A DNA stretch of 64,000 nt from Methanosarcina sp. UBA293 (GTDB lineage: Archaea; Halobacteriota; Methanosarcinia; Methanosarcinales; Methanosarcinaceae). The stretch covers positions 17,110-81,109 of the forward strand of contig DALS01000064.1 in the NCBI GenBank assembly GCA_002499445.1, given 5' to 3'. The notes beneath the pieces are model-generated. The model was not told the DNA's origin and searched no databases. It saw only the letters and a program-made list of their open reading frames with translations. The position numbers were made by a program, and so were the translations under genes. Positions 8,443-16,906 of the stretch are shown here, piece after piece; positions within the stretch are counted from its first letter, which is position 1, and every line of letters begins with the position of its first letter.

Positions 8443-9768
8443 TTACTTTTCCGGTTTTGGCAGTTGGCCACCTATAATCTGGTCGGCAATGTTCAGGAAT
8501 TCCTCTGCAGTGCCAATGGGGATCGCAGCCCCAGAAGCTACACTGTGCCCGCCTCCGCTTCCGCCAACTGCGCCTGCAGCTTCCCTCATAGCGAAAGCAA
8601 GGTCAAGACCCTTTGACACAAGTTCGCGGGTACCTCTCGCTGAGACTTTCAGGATACCTTCGGATTCGTTTATACAGATGAAGGGAAGTTCAGGATGAAG
8701 GTAGCGCACAACTGTGCTTGCAAGGCTCCCTGTAGAAAGAGCATCAACAGTAATGACATACCAGAGGTTTTCTCCTTTGCGAGTTTTTTCTATATTTTCC
8801 CTGATGTCCAGTGCAAGTTTCTTCTCGTGTTCATTTTTTAGAGAGAGGGCTTCATTGATAATCTCCTGGTCTTTCAGACAAAGAGAAATAGCCAGCCCAT
8901 AGATTTTCTGCTTTCCGCATGTGTTAAGAATAGAGATAAAATCGTAAACGTTTCTTACAAGCTCGCGGTCCAAGAGTAAGACTTCTCCTATAACAGCTTC
9001 AATAGCTTCCGGGCTTGCTTGCCTTACAAGTTTCAAGGCGACAGCGTTGGCAAGCCTGGACATTTCCTCCTCAGAGAGGTCTTCAATCTTTCCTGAAAGC
9101 TCGAGCTGGTCCAGAAATTCTTTAACTTTTTCAGGGTAGCCCGTTATATCCAGGAAAGGTTCAGTAGTGCGTGTAAGAACATCTACAAGATCTCCGTCTC
9201 CTACTTTGAGCCCCTTTCGGACAGAAATAATCCCTGCTTTTAGGGCTTCTTCAAGAATGAAAGCATTCGCCGTTTGAAAAAGCTGCTTGTCTCCGACTGC
9301 ACCTGCAATTGCTAGCCCTGCAAGATCAATGTTATTAAGTGATAGCTCCCTAGCTACCAGGTAACAGGTGCCAGAAGCTGAGATGTCAGTTGCCCCGTCG
9401 ATCCCTACCAGATGGGCATTTACAACCACTTTAGCAGGAGACTGCCCCACTGGCAGGTGATGGTCAAGTACTATAACATCGGCTGCTACCTTACCTATAA
9501 GCTCAGGCTGCCCGCTGCCCATATCACAAAAAATAACTAGTTCATCCCTGGAGATGCCTTTATTTACTTCATCAATCACAGCTTCATCCAGCCTTCCAAC
9601 TATAGAAAGCTGAAAACAAATGCCTGCCCGCAGCAGAGCCTGTGCCATTATTCCGGCTGAGGTCAGCCCATCAGCATCATTATGTGAGACTACGCGCGCA
9701 AATCTATGTTTCCGGATTTTTTCGGCTGCATTTTTTGCAAGGTTTATCAGTTTCTCAAGCTCGCTCAA
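8443..9768 (-). CDS. DHH-family phosphoesterase, archaeal RecJ-like exonuclease
   Basis: This is a nuclease of the archaeal RecJ/GAN class, 441 aa. Visible motifs are the N-terminal SHNDADGLTSAGI, the name-giving D102-H103-H104 in IVLDHHLP, and the C-terminal DHHA1 glycine-rich motif GGSGGGHSVASGAAIP. In archaea such proteins are linked to replication (associated with GINS/CMG) or to single-strand and RNA 5'-3' degradation; which of these applies cannot be read from sequence. Its partner pcc1 follows on the same strand. Confidence 0.92.
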   Translation of the reverse strand: MSELEKLINLAKNAAEKIRKHRFARVVSHNDADGLTSAGIMAQALLRAGICFQLSIVGRLDEAVIDEVNKGISRDELVIFCDMGSGQPELIGKVAADVIVLDHHLPVGQSPAKVVVNAHLVGIDGATDISASGTCYLVARELSLNNIDLAGLAIAGAVGDKQLFQTANAFILEEALKAGIISVRKGLKVGDGDLVDVLTRTTEPFLDITGYPEKVKEFLDQLELSGKIEDLSEEEMSRLANAVALKLVRQASPEAIEAVIGEVLLLDRELVRNVYDFISILNTCGKQKIYGLAISLCLKDQEIINEALSLKNEHEKKLALDIRENIEKTRKGENLWYVITVDALSTGSLASTVVRYLHPELPFICINESEGILKVSARGTRELVSKGLDLAFAMREAAGAVGGSGGGHSVASGAAIPIGTAEEFLNIADQIIGGQLPKPEK

Positions 9769-10083
9769 AATCCATCACTCAAAAAGTTCAATAATAAAGT
9801 CAAAAGATTGACTTAAAAGATCAGTTAATACATGCTGCTAGAGCACAAAGGATGCCAGTCTATACTGGCTTGATAATATAAAACACATGCCCCGAAAAAC
9901 TATCATGGATCAACTTAATTAATTAGAGAATATATAATTTAAAAAGCAGCAGGGCGCCCTGAAACCTCGGGCATCAGTAGTGTGTGAGAAAACAGGAGAC
10001 TGCTGGAGAATAGGGTTAAAAAAAGATAAGCAGCCTTAAAAGCTGCTTTAAACGTTTTTGAGATTACTAAATTAGACTTCCTT
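9769..10083. other. Intergenic region with several small palindromes
   Basis: This region separates recJ from the surface-protein cluster on the same strand. It holds a hairpin GCCAGT-CTAT-ACTGGC (about 9853-9868), a perfect 12-bp palindrome CAGGGCGCCCTG (9950-9961) and, at the right end, the terminator of the surface-protein cluster listed separately. The recJ promoter must be here too. Confidence 0.5.
10018..10048 (-). terminator. Intrinsic-type terminator of the surface-protein cluster
   Basis: Read on the minus strand, a perfect 7-bp stem (AAGCAGC / GCTGCTT, loop of 7) at 10048-10028 is followed by a T7 run at 10024-10018, about 35 bp after the stop of the last surface-protein gene. Confidence 0.7.
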
Positions 10084-11190
10084 TTACTTTCTTCTCAGGA
10101 CCTGATACACTGCTCCAAGGGTTCCGATGGCTATTACAGACTCAAACCCTGGAATAGATCCCCATCTTGAGGAGTCTTTTGCATCAGATGCAGGGTTTGA
10201 TTCCGGTTTTTTAGAGGGAGAGGTATCTTTCGAATTGGAAGGTTCGATTTCTATCTTCTCATCGGGTACAACGATTGTGAAGGAGCCAAAGCCTGGAGTT
10301 TTAGACTCGAAGAAAACGTAAGTACTGTCTTCACCAACCTTTTTTGTTTCAAGCTTGTTCCAGGTCTTGTCGTAGTTCCAGAGAGCCAGAGAAGTTTCAT
10401 CTGCTCCGGTATTCTTGAGCCAAGCCTTTTCAACTCTGAAACCAATAACTGCATTTTCGATGTTATCAGAGTTTGCGATTCCTCCTGAACCTACCCAGAT
10501 ATTCACATTTTTATAATCCGTGCCTTCAGGCAGGCTCGAAACCAGCTTGGACTGACCTTTCAGCATTTCAACAAGAGTAGTGACTTTTCCCAGAGTCTTT
10601 TTGGCATCAAACTCCACATACCTTATGCAGGTTACACCCTGTGGGAACTCGAACTTTACGTGCTGCCCAGCTGTGATAGATTTCTGAGACCGTTCTTTAG
10701 CCGCGACGTTGCTTTGGGGTTCAGGAGAAACACCTGCACCTCCGCCGCTTGATTTACCACCAGAGCCGCCAGAGCCGCCGCTGTAAGATTGACTGACAGT
10801 GATGGAACTTTCAGCAGGAAGAACAAGAGACTCAGTTTTGTTTATGTCTCTTAAAAGTCCCACAATTTTATATGTGCCTGTTGAGGCTGGAGCTTTCAGG
10901 GTGTAGCTGAAGCTTTTTTCATTCATAAGCAGGAAGGAAACCTTGCTGCCATTTTCAGTTACGGCTCTTTCCGGCAGGGTAGAGCTAACAAATGTAAAGC
11001 CAGCAGGAAGTTTTTCAATTACTTGACCGGCAGCCCCATAATCAGCTACGTTGACTGTTACCTGGAACTCCTGATTGGGACTAACCGTAGCAGGGGAAGT
11101 CCTTTCTGCACTGCCTGCACAAGCCGGGACAGCAGATAAGGTCAGCGCCAGGAGCAGAATAACAGCAAACTTAAACTTAAGTCGTTTCAT
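10084..11190 (-). CDS. Surface protein with PGF-pre-PGF domain and PGF-CTERM-like tail
   Basis: This is an exported, probably archaeosortase-processed protein of about 368 aa. It has a signal peptide (AVILLLALTLSAVPACA), an N-terminal DUF11-like beta domain (about 30-135), a Gly/Ser linker, and a C-terminal PGF-pre-PGF type domain (about 170-320). A Ser/Pro/Lys-rich stalk then leads to a terminal IPGFESVIAIGTLGAVYQ helix ending RRK. ATG 11190 is the start: it overlaps the upstream stop as ATGA and has GGGTGG eight bases before it; a GTG at 11202 is less likely. It is the last gene of a four-gene cluster. Known family biology: PGF-CTERM proteins are cut and lipid-anchored by ArtA; ArtA is not in this window. 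Confidence 0.8.
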   Translation of the reverse strand: MKRLKFKFAVILLLALTLSAVPACAGSAERTSPATVSPNQEFQVTVNVADYGAAGQVIEKLPAGFTFVSSTLPERAVTENGSKVSFLLMNEKSFSYTLKAPASTGTYKIVGLLRDINKTESLVLPAESSITVSQSYSGGSGGSGGKSSGGGAGVSPEPQSNVAAKERSQKSITAGQHVKFEFPQGVTCIRYVEFDAKKTLGKVTTLVEMLKGQSKLVSSLPEGTDYKNVNIWVGSGGIANSDNIENAVIGFRVEKAWLKNTGADETSLALWNYDKTWNKLETKKVGEDSTYVFFESKTPGFGSFTIVVPDEKIEIEPSNSKDTSPSKKPESNPASDAKDSSRWGSIPGFESVIAIGTLGAVYQVLRRK

Positions 11191-12014
11191 ATTCGATTCC
11201 ACCCATCAGCAAAGTATGCACCCAGAACTGCATATTTAATCCCACTGGATACTTCGTTATTATTTACAAGGTTCTTAATTTCTTCAGGAGAGAAGACTCC
11301 ATCGGAACCTCCAAACCTTGTTGCCAGTTCACTTTCTTTCAGTACCGTAATGGAAATACTTTCTTCATCTATGACACTGCTTCCAGAGGGGGCAGCGGCC
11401 GTAAAGGCGAATTTGAACTCACCTGGTGTAGTACTTTTCACATTACAAGTATAGAGATCTCCACCTTCTGGCTTCAATGAAACCACGCCCTGTCCTATGG
11501 AGATAAGGTCGATAGTTACTGATGCTACTTCAGAGGATTTACCCACAACCTTTGCCCTGACAGCTGAGAAGTCCTTTCCGTCATTCAGGATGAATTTGGG
11601 GGATGCAGATAAAGTTTCTATATTAGGGGGTATAAAACTTCCATAGAAAGTCAGGTCAAGTTTAGCTGGCTCAGCTCCATGCTTGTAAGTTGCAGAAATA
11701 GGTTCGGATGCGACGCCTCCGAGTTTGAAGGTTATTTCTTTTCCATTATCTTTCTCGGTACCGTTAACTGAAACTATATATCTTCCAGTCTTTTTAAGAG
11801 ATTCTGAGCCAACAAGCTTGGAATCTATATATGCAGAGATTATAATTCCGGGACCTGCATTTGCAGCATCTCCTTTCAAGTCTCCTTGAAACACATAGGG
11901 GATAGGAGGGATAGGAGGAGGACTATTAGCAGATGCGGCCGGAACAAGGGACATGCCCAGTAGCAGAATAACCAGGCATGATAAAATTTTTAAATATTTG
12001 TCCTTGATCGTCAT
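11187..12014 (-). CDS. Secreted protein with carboxypeptidase-regulatory-like beta domain
   Basis: This is an exported protein of 275 aa with a clear signal peptide (LSCLVILLLGMSLVPAASA). Residues about 33-110 (PPIPPIPYVFQGDLKG... GRYIVSVNG... EITFKLGG) match in pattern the equivalent domain of the next gene upstream, so the two are paralogous over that part. A second beta-rich segment spans about 130-230. It ends with a short helical segment and has no anchor. SD AGGTGA precedes the ATG. Its stop overlaps the start of the downstream gene (ATGA), showing translational coupling. Its function is not known; a role in a cell-surface complex is inferred. Confidence 0.7.
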   Translation of the reverse strand: MTIKDKYLKILSCLVILLLGMSLVPAASANSPPPIPPIPYVFQGDLKGDAANAGPGIIISAYIDSKLVGSESLKKTGRYIVSVNGTEKDNGKEITFKLGGVASEPISATYKHGAEPAKLDLTFYGSFIPPNIETLSASPKFILNDGKDFSAVRAKVVGKSSEVASVTIDLISIGQGVVSLKPEGGDLYTCNVKSTTPGEFKFAFTAAAPSGSSVIDEESISITVLKESELATRFGGSDGVFSPEEIKNLVNNNEVSSGIKYAVLGAYFADGWNRI

Positions 12015-12048
12015 TATGTCACCTTGAAATTTTAATATTATTTATGCA

Positions 12049-12066
12049 GACTTTTTCAAAAAAGTC
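12049..12066. repeat. Intercistronic palindrome GACTTTTT-CA-AAAAAGTC
   Basis: A perfect 8-bp stem with a 2-base loop spans the end of the Asn/Ser-linker gene and the gap before the next gene. It could act as a processing or stability element; no T-run follows on the coding strand. Confidence 0.4.
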
Positions 12067-12068
12067 CT

Positions 12069-12809
12069 TCAGGGATTCTTTCTAGATCCCCTCCCGAGAT
12101 CAAATCCGAAAGCGAGCAGAAGTATGCCTGCAACCGCATAGAAAATTAGGAAACCTGGAGTACTTTCTGGTTTAGGAGAGTTTTCGGAAGATTCTGCTGC
12201 CTCTTTATCTTCGGAGTTTGCACCCGTATTTTTCAAAGCCGTTATATTCGGTTCAGGGATCGAAGTTTTAATGACCTCGACTTTGGGATCCTCCGAGGAA
12301 ACTTCCTGTTTTTTATTATCTGTCAAAGGTTCTGAACCTGTTTTTGAATTTGAATTACTTTTTGTGTTACTATTCGAATTACCGTTTGAACCATTGTTTG
12401 AATTACTATTTGAATTACTTTCAGTAGTCTCGGTATAAACTACCTTACCATCAGGCAGTTCGAGGGAAACTATACTTCCGGATTCCCAGGCAACACTGCT
12501 TGTAGCATCTTTTCCGTCCACTTTAAAAGTAACCAGTTTTCCTTTATCTTCAGCAATACCAGGAATAACGAGAGAGTATTTTCCTGAGGAAGTATTTGCA
12601 AGATGCTCCTTGTCATTAAGGTAAGCTGCAATGACAGTCCCATTGGGAGCAGGCGTACCATCAATAAGAGCAACCCCTGTCACTTGCATCGGAAGCATCG
12701 GGAGGGCTGGAGGAACATCCACTGCTGCCGTACATCCCTGGGAGAAAGCCAGGAAAAACAACAGTAATATAGATGTTCTTAGCAGGCCATTTTTTAATAT
12801 TTTATTCAT
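12069..12809 (-). CDS. Surface-anchored protein with Asn/Ser linker and PGF-type tail
   Basis: This is an exported protein of about 246 aa. It has a signal peptide (LRTSILLLFFLAFSQG) and a beta domain paralogous to that of the downstream gene (PPALPMLPMQVTGVALIDG... GKYSLVIPG... VTFKVDGKD). An Asn/Ser low-complexity stalk (about 150-175) and an acidic Ser/Glu region lead to a C-terminal PGFLIFYAVAGILLLAF helix with basic end, an archaeosortase-like signal. Two adjacent ATGs (12812, 12809) follow SD GGAGG; the second has the better spacing. It lies within the four-gene cluster, after a terminator-like hairpin. Confidence 0.75.
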   Translation of the reverse strand: MNKILKNGLLRTSILLLFFLAFSQGCTAAVDVPPALPMLPMQVTGVALIDGTPAPNGTVIAAYLNDKEHLANTSSGKYSLVIPGIAEDKGKLVTFKVDGKDATSSVAWESGSIVSLELPDGKVVYTETTESNSNSNSNNGSNGNSNSNTKSNSNSKTGSEPLTDNKKQEVSSEDPKVEVIKTSIPEPNITALKNTGANSEDKEAAESSENSPKPESTPGFLIFYAVAGILLLAFGFDLGRGSRKNP

Positions 12810-12845
12810 CATAGACCTCCAATTATACGCTAACAACAAAAAGAA

Positions 12846-12873
12846 AAAAACTATTCAGCCTGAACAGGCTGAA
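12846..12873 (-). terminator. Terminator-like hairpin inside the surface-protein cluster
   Basis: A perfect 9-bp stem TTCAGCCTG-AA-CAGGCTGAA (12854-12873) is followed on the minus strand by a seven-T run. It lies between the 1,015-aa gene and the next gene. It could end most transcripts from the large gene and set a lower level of the downstream genes. Confidence 0.65.
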
Positions 12874-12898
12874 CAGTCAGTTGTTCTGAAAATTAGCC

Positions 12899-15800
12899 TT
12901 ACGGCGTCTCGTTCAAGGACTCGCTTGGATCAAAGCCTTCCGGCCACGTAGATGGATCCAAAGGATTAAAGTCAGGCGGAAGATCTCCGTTGCCTGAGCC
13001 ATCGTCCTCATCGTACATCAGATCCAGATTATACGTGTTTTCGATGGATGCGTAGGTACCTCCATTCTTCACAAAGATCCAGTAGCCCTGTCCAGGAACC
13101 ATATAGTCGTAAGACTGAAGCACTTTAACTGGCTCAGGATTGGCACCAATGGTTGGAAGGGGCATAGAGTCGTCTAGGCGCCCATCTGCCATAGCAGCAG
13201 TGATTATGCCGCCCCAGCCTTCATTGAGATTATAAGTGATGAGGCTGGAGAACTTGTAGTTTTCAGTAAGATCGGTATTGAAATCATTGAGCGAAGCCAG
13301 AGTTATGGACCAGGGTGCAGCATATGCAGAGGTGTGACCTATCATTTGCCATCCTGGTTTGAGAACAAGAGAGGCTGGCACATCAGGATTGGCACCATCA
13401 ACTGACATCCCCTTGAACTTGGCATTAGTCACACAAGGTTCTTTGGCGTAGACCCAGTATCCCTTACATGGCTCGATAGTATCAGGGCATTGCCAGCACG
13501 CGCCGTCCCAGTAAATAACTATATTTCCTTCACCAAAGACCGATTCAGGACAGGCTTTTGATTCAACAAGTTTCTTAGGCACGGATTTAAGGTTCCAGCC
13601 CTGCTCAAGCATAATATTCATATCTTCATAGGTCTGTATGGGGCCGCACACGGAGAAAGCAGAGTTGTAGTTGCCAGCTTTATCGCGAGCAATGACAGCT
13701 ACCCAGTAGTCTTTGCCGTAGACAAGGTCTTTTCCTTCGAGTGATTCAATACATAGATTACACAGACTCTTATCTTGTGAATACCTTAATCTCTGATTTG
13801 GAGTAAGTGTCCCGTCGGTGTGAGTCTCGCGTCCATCTATCCTTACCTTTTGCATATCCTCAATACAGCCTGGTTTCGATGTGCTGATATAGACTTCATA
13901 TGGCTCATCAGCAAGATCTGCGTCTGTACTTGCATTCCAGCTAACCATCAGCCCAGGATAATCCCTAGTAGAGGTCCAATCGGTAACACCCGGTGCATCT
14001 ACAACATTCAGATTTGCCACACAAGCTGGGGCAACACTGTCAACTGAGAAATACTTCACATCAGGCTGGTAAGTTCTGCCGCTTGTACAGTCAGTAATAA
14101 GAACCGTCCAGGATACCTGCTGCTCGTCTTTCACAGATGCTTTTACAGAATAGCTGTCTGCACCAACAAGGAAGTCGCACTCGTCGCAAGAACCTCCTTC
14201 ACAACAAACCGTATTATCTTTTTTATCGTCGCAGCTTGCATCTGCCTGCTTGTTGTTAATAAGAAGCTTGTAGTGGAAAGGCAGTCCTGCTCCTTCTCCA
14301 TTCTTTCCATCGACCTTGAACTCAAACGTCGGGGTTGAGGTTACGAATCCTCCGTCAGGAGTCAAGAGAGTAACTTTAAGTCCGTCAAGGCTTATATAGA
14401 ATTTCCGGACTTCGCTTTTAGCTTTGTTTCCGGCTCCATCCTCAACTTCAACCGACCAGTTGTGAGCGCCATCTGCAAGCTGAATTTCCTTGATTACTGA
14501 CTCTCCAGATCCAACATCCCCGGAAATTACATCATCTGGGAACAGATCATCCAAAAAGTCTTCAGGAACACCGTTCTCAGGAATACCATTCTCAGGGATA
14601 TCACCCTCAGGAGTACCAGGGAATATTATTTCCTCCCAGGGCATACCAGGGAATAATTCCTCCCAGGGAATACCATCGGGGAATATTTCATCCCAGGGAA
14701 TTTCCCCAGAACCATCCTCATAATCATACCCAGGAATATAGCCAGGAATTTGATCATATACTCCAGCAGGTTTCCCATCTATGAAAAGTGTGTATCTGAG
14801 GCTAAGATCATCTTTATATTGAGCAGCTAAAGCATCTTCACAGATGAAGTTGAATTTAGTTTCAGGACCGATTACCTCTTTGTAGCAGTCTGCAGGAGAA
14901 ATAAGTTTCACACTGGGGCATTTTGTATCCACATACAGAGTTCTGAGACCACTGCCACCTGTGTTTCCTTGTTCGTCCCTCAATTTGACTTCCCAGGTGT
15001 ATTTACCGTCAGCCAGATCAAGCTCAAATTGTTTATATGACCCGGATTTCAAAACCCCGTTAATTTTCTGGACACCATTGAGCTCGAAAGTGTAGGCAAT
15101 ATCCTTAGAACTGTCGTCATAAGCACTGAAATTGAACTTTACACAGCTCTTATTGACGAAATTTGACTCTGGTATAACCAGTGTAAATTGTGGGCTCCGA
15201 TAATCAAAGCTCGGATCAAAATCAATTCCGCCAGGGAAAGATTCGTCACCCAGCAAATTTTCAAGATCGTCAAAGCCAGAGACACCTATGTCTAGAGGAC
15301 CACTTATGTCCTGTGGAATCTCATAATCATAACCAAAGGCTTTACCATCGTCACCTATTGGATTCATCTCAGCTTCAGTCACTGGAGTAGTGCCTACCAA
15401 GTTTGCATTACTGGCTCTGGGTAAACCACCGTCTTTAATCGATATTTTAGCGTGATCGACAGGCTCACTGAAATTGGCAGTGATGTTTACAACTTTTCCC
15501 GGTATGAAAGGACTGGTTTCGTTGAGTCCGATATCAATGCTTAGATAGTCATCAATACCAAATTTAAATGCTTCAGGGTCTTTTGCAGGTTCACCATTCA
15601 GCAGCAGACTGTTATTTGCATCAAACGCATCGATGTCTACAGCCAGAGGACCACTTATTATGTCATTTGAAATGGTGTAGATATAAGCAAAGGAGTTATC
15701 ATCACCATCTAATGGACTCATCGAAGAATTGTTCATTAAAAATGAACCAGAGCTGTTAATGATCGATATAGTGGCGTGATCAACAGATGTATTGAAATCG

Positions 15801-15946
15801 ACGGTGATATTTACAATATCACCCGGTATAACATCGGTTTTGTTATATGTGACATTAACCTCTGTATCTTCTTCAGCTGCACTTGCTGCCCCTATTAAAA
15901 GGGACATAATTAGCAGTGCACTAAATAGTATCAATCTTTGTTTCAT
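12899..15946 (-). CDS. Large secreted protein with repeated Ig-like domains
   Basis: This is an exported protein of about 1,015 aa. The start is ATG 15946 (MKQRLILFSALL) with SD AGGTGA; a 7-residue longer form is possible. After the signal peptide come two similar beta domains (about 25-125 and 130-230, both with GDIVNITVDF / GKVVNITANF-like strands and SGPL motifs). Several 'Ig-like/fibronectin-type' segments follow, interrupted near 420-465 by an acidic Pro/Trp/Glu repeat (IPWDE, IPWEE, MPWEE). The Cys-containing C-terminal third has two motifs, EQGWNLKSVPKK and KPGWQMIGHTSA, typical of secreted archaeal proteins. No anchor is seen. It is the first gene of the leftward cluster; its function is unknown. 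Confidence 0.75.
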   Translation of the reverse strand: MKQRLILFSALLIMSLLIGAASAAEEDTEVNVTYNKTDVIPGDIVNITVDFNTSVDHATISIINSSGSFLMNNSSMSPLDGDDNSFAYIYTISNDIISGPLAVDIDAFDANNSLLLNGEPAKDPEAFKFGIDDYLSIDIGLNETSPFIPGKVVNITANFSEPVDHAKISIKDGGLPRASNANLVGTTPVTEAEMNPIGDDGKAFGYDYEIPQDISGPLDIGVSGFDDLENLLGDESFPGGIDFDPSFDYRSPQFTLVIPESNFVNKSCVKFNFSAYDDSSKDIAYTFELNGVQKINGVLKSGSYKQFELDLADGKYTWEVKLRDEQGNTGGSGLRTLYVDTKCPSVKLISPADCYKEVIGPETKFNFICEDALAAQYKDDLSLRYTLFIDGKPAGVYDQIPGYIPGYDYEDGSGEIPWDEIFPDGIPWEELFPGMPWEEIIFPGTPEGDIPENGIPENGVPEDFLDDLFPDDVISGDVGSGESVIKEIQLADGAHNWSVEVEDGAGNKAKSEVRKFYISLDGLKVTLLTPDGGFVTSTPTFEFKVDGKNGEGAGLPFHYKLLINNKQADASCDDKKDNTVCCEGGSCDECDFLVGADSYSVKASVKDEQQVSWTVLITDCTSGRTYQPDVKYFSVDSVAPACVANLNVVDAPGVTDWTSTRDYPGLMVSWNASTDADLADEPYEVYISTSKPGCIEDMQKVRIDGRETHTDGTLTPNQRLRYSQDKSLCNLCIESLEGKDLVYGKDYWVAVIARDKAGNYNSAFSVCGPIQTYEDMNIMLEQGWNLKSVPKKLVESKACPESVFGEGNIVIYWDGACWQCPDTIEPCKGYWVYAKEPCVTNAKFKGMSVDGANPDVPASLVLKPGWQMIGHTSAYAAPWSITLASLNDFNTDLTENYKFSSLITYNLNEGWGGIITAAMADGRLDDSMPLPTIGANPEPVKVLQSYDYMVPGQGYWIFVKNGGTYASIENTYNLDLMYDEDDGSGNGDLPPDFNPLDPSTWPEGFDPSESLNETP

Positions 15947-15967
15947 ATTTTCACCTAGATTCCGCAA

Positions 15968-16906
15968 ATATCCAAATTTTGTTCCAGTTTAAACATTATG
16001 TAATATACTTATTAAATAATATAATTGAGTTGAAAGATATAGCAGATCCCAGCTATTAAATAGTCTAGACAAACAGCCCAATAATATTAAGTTAGTGGGA
16101 GACTTAGATATTAAATAAACTTCGACTGTTTGATAATTATAGTTTTTACTTTACCCCTATTTTTCTAACCAAACCCCCTATAGGTAATTAAACAGATAGT
16201 ATCATTATCTGTTCGGTTAATAAGAAACCCAAGGCTCCTACGCAATCGTTTTTGGCAGAAGTGGGTAGTATCTGATGCGGAATTAGCCGCCTTATCGATT
16301 CTTGTTGCCCAGAATGACTGTTGACCCCGTTTTTGCACCCATATTAATCAATAGTCCTAGGCATGAGACACGTGCCCTGCAAAAAAATCAAACGCTTGCA
16401 AATAGCGGAAATTTAGCTTACAGTAAATCTCCATCTTTGATGACAGGCACATATCTGTATATATTATCTTATGATGATAATATAGATAAGATTGCACAAT
16501 AACTGATATAAATCTTTCTGAAAGATGAAGGTAACTAAATTTAATAAGATCTAAAAAAGAAAATTCAAAGTATGTTGACAAAATTATTTATATTTTTAAG
16601 GCTAGAAAAACCAATATTTGGAAGTTAATTTCATTTGCAGAGTACAAAAATTTTCATTAAAATTGCAGAAAATTGTAGACGCTATTAATGCGATGCTATT
16701 AATTATAGAACTCTTAAGACTCTTAAGTCTGAAAATCAAGAAACCGTATATTTTTTTAAAAAATTGAATGCTCACAAACTTAAAGTTTGGAAAAAACATA
16801 GTTTAAACAAAAACGTTTTTTATGCAAAAGAAATGGGGGGCTTAAAATTCGATATACTTTTCAGGATTCTACTGATTTTCCAGTTCAAAGAGACTTTATC
16901 CAGGAT
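15968..16906. other. Long intergenic region with a possible IS605-type relic
   Basis: About 940 bp of AT-rich DNA separates divergent units. The promoter of the surface-protein cluster lies at the left end. At about 16224-16275 a short frame reads KKPKAPTQSFLAEVGSI and stop, followed at once by the hairpin GCGG-AATTAG-CCGC, a pattern like the tail of archaeal TnpB genes; no body of a transposase is present. The other reading frames here show no SD or domain. Confidence 0.4.

Noticed and set aside
8299..8616. Phe/Leu-rich plus-strand frame between pcc1 and recJ
   Set aside because: It is translated pyrimidine-rich spacer plus the antisense of recJ; no SD.
9950..9961. Perfect palindrome CAGGGCGCCCTG as an operator
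   Set aside because: It is short, close to a terminator and far from the recJ start; kept only as a note under the intergenic region.
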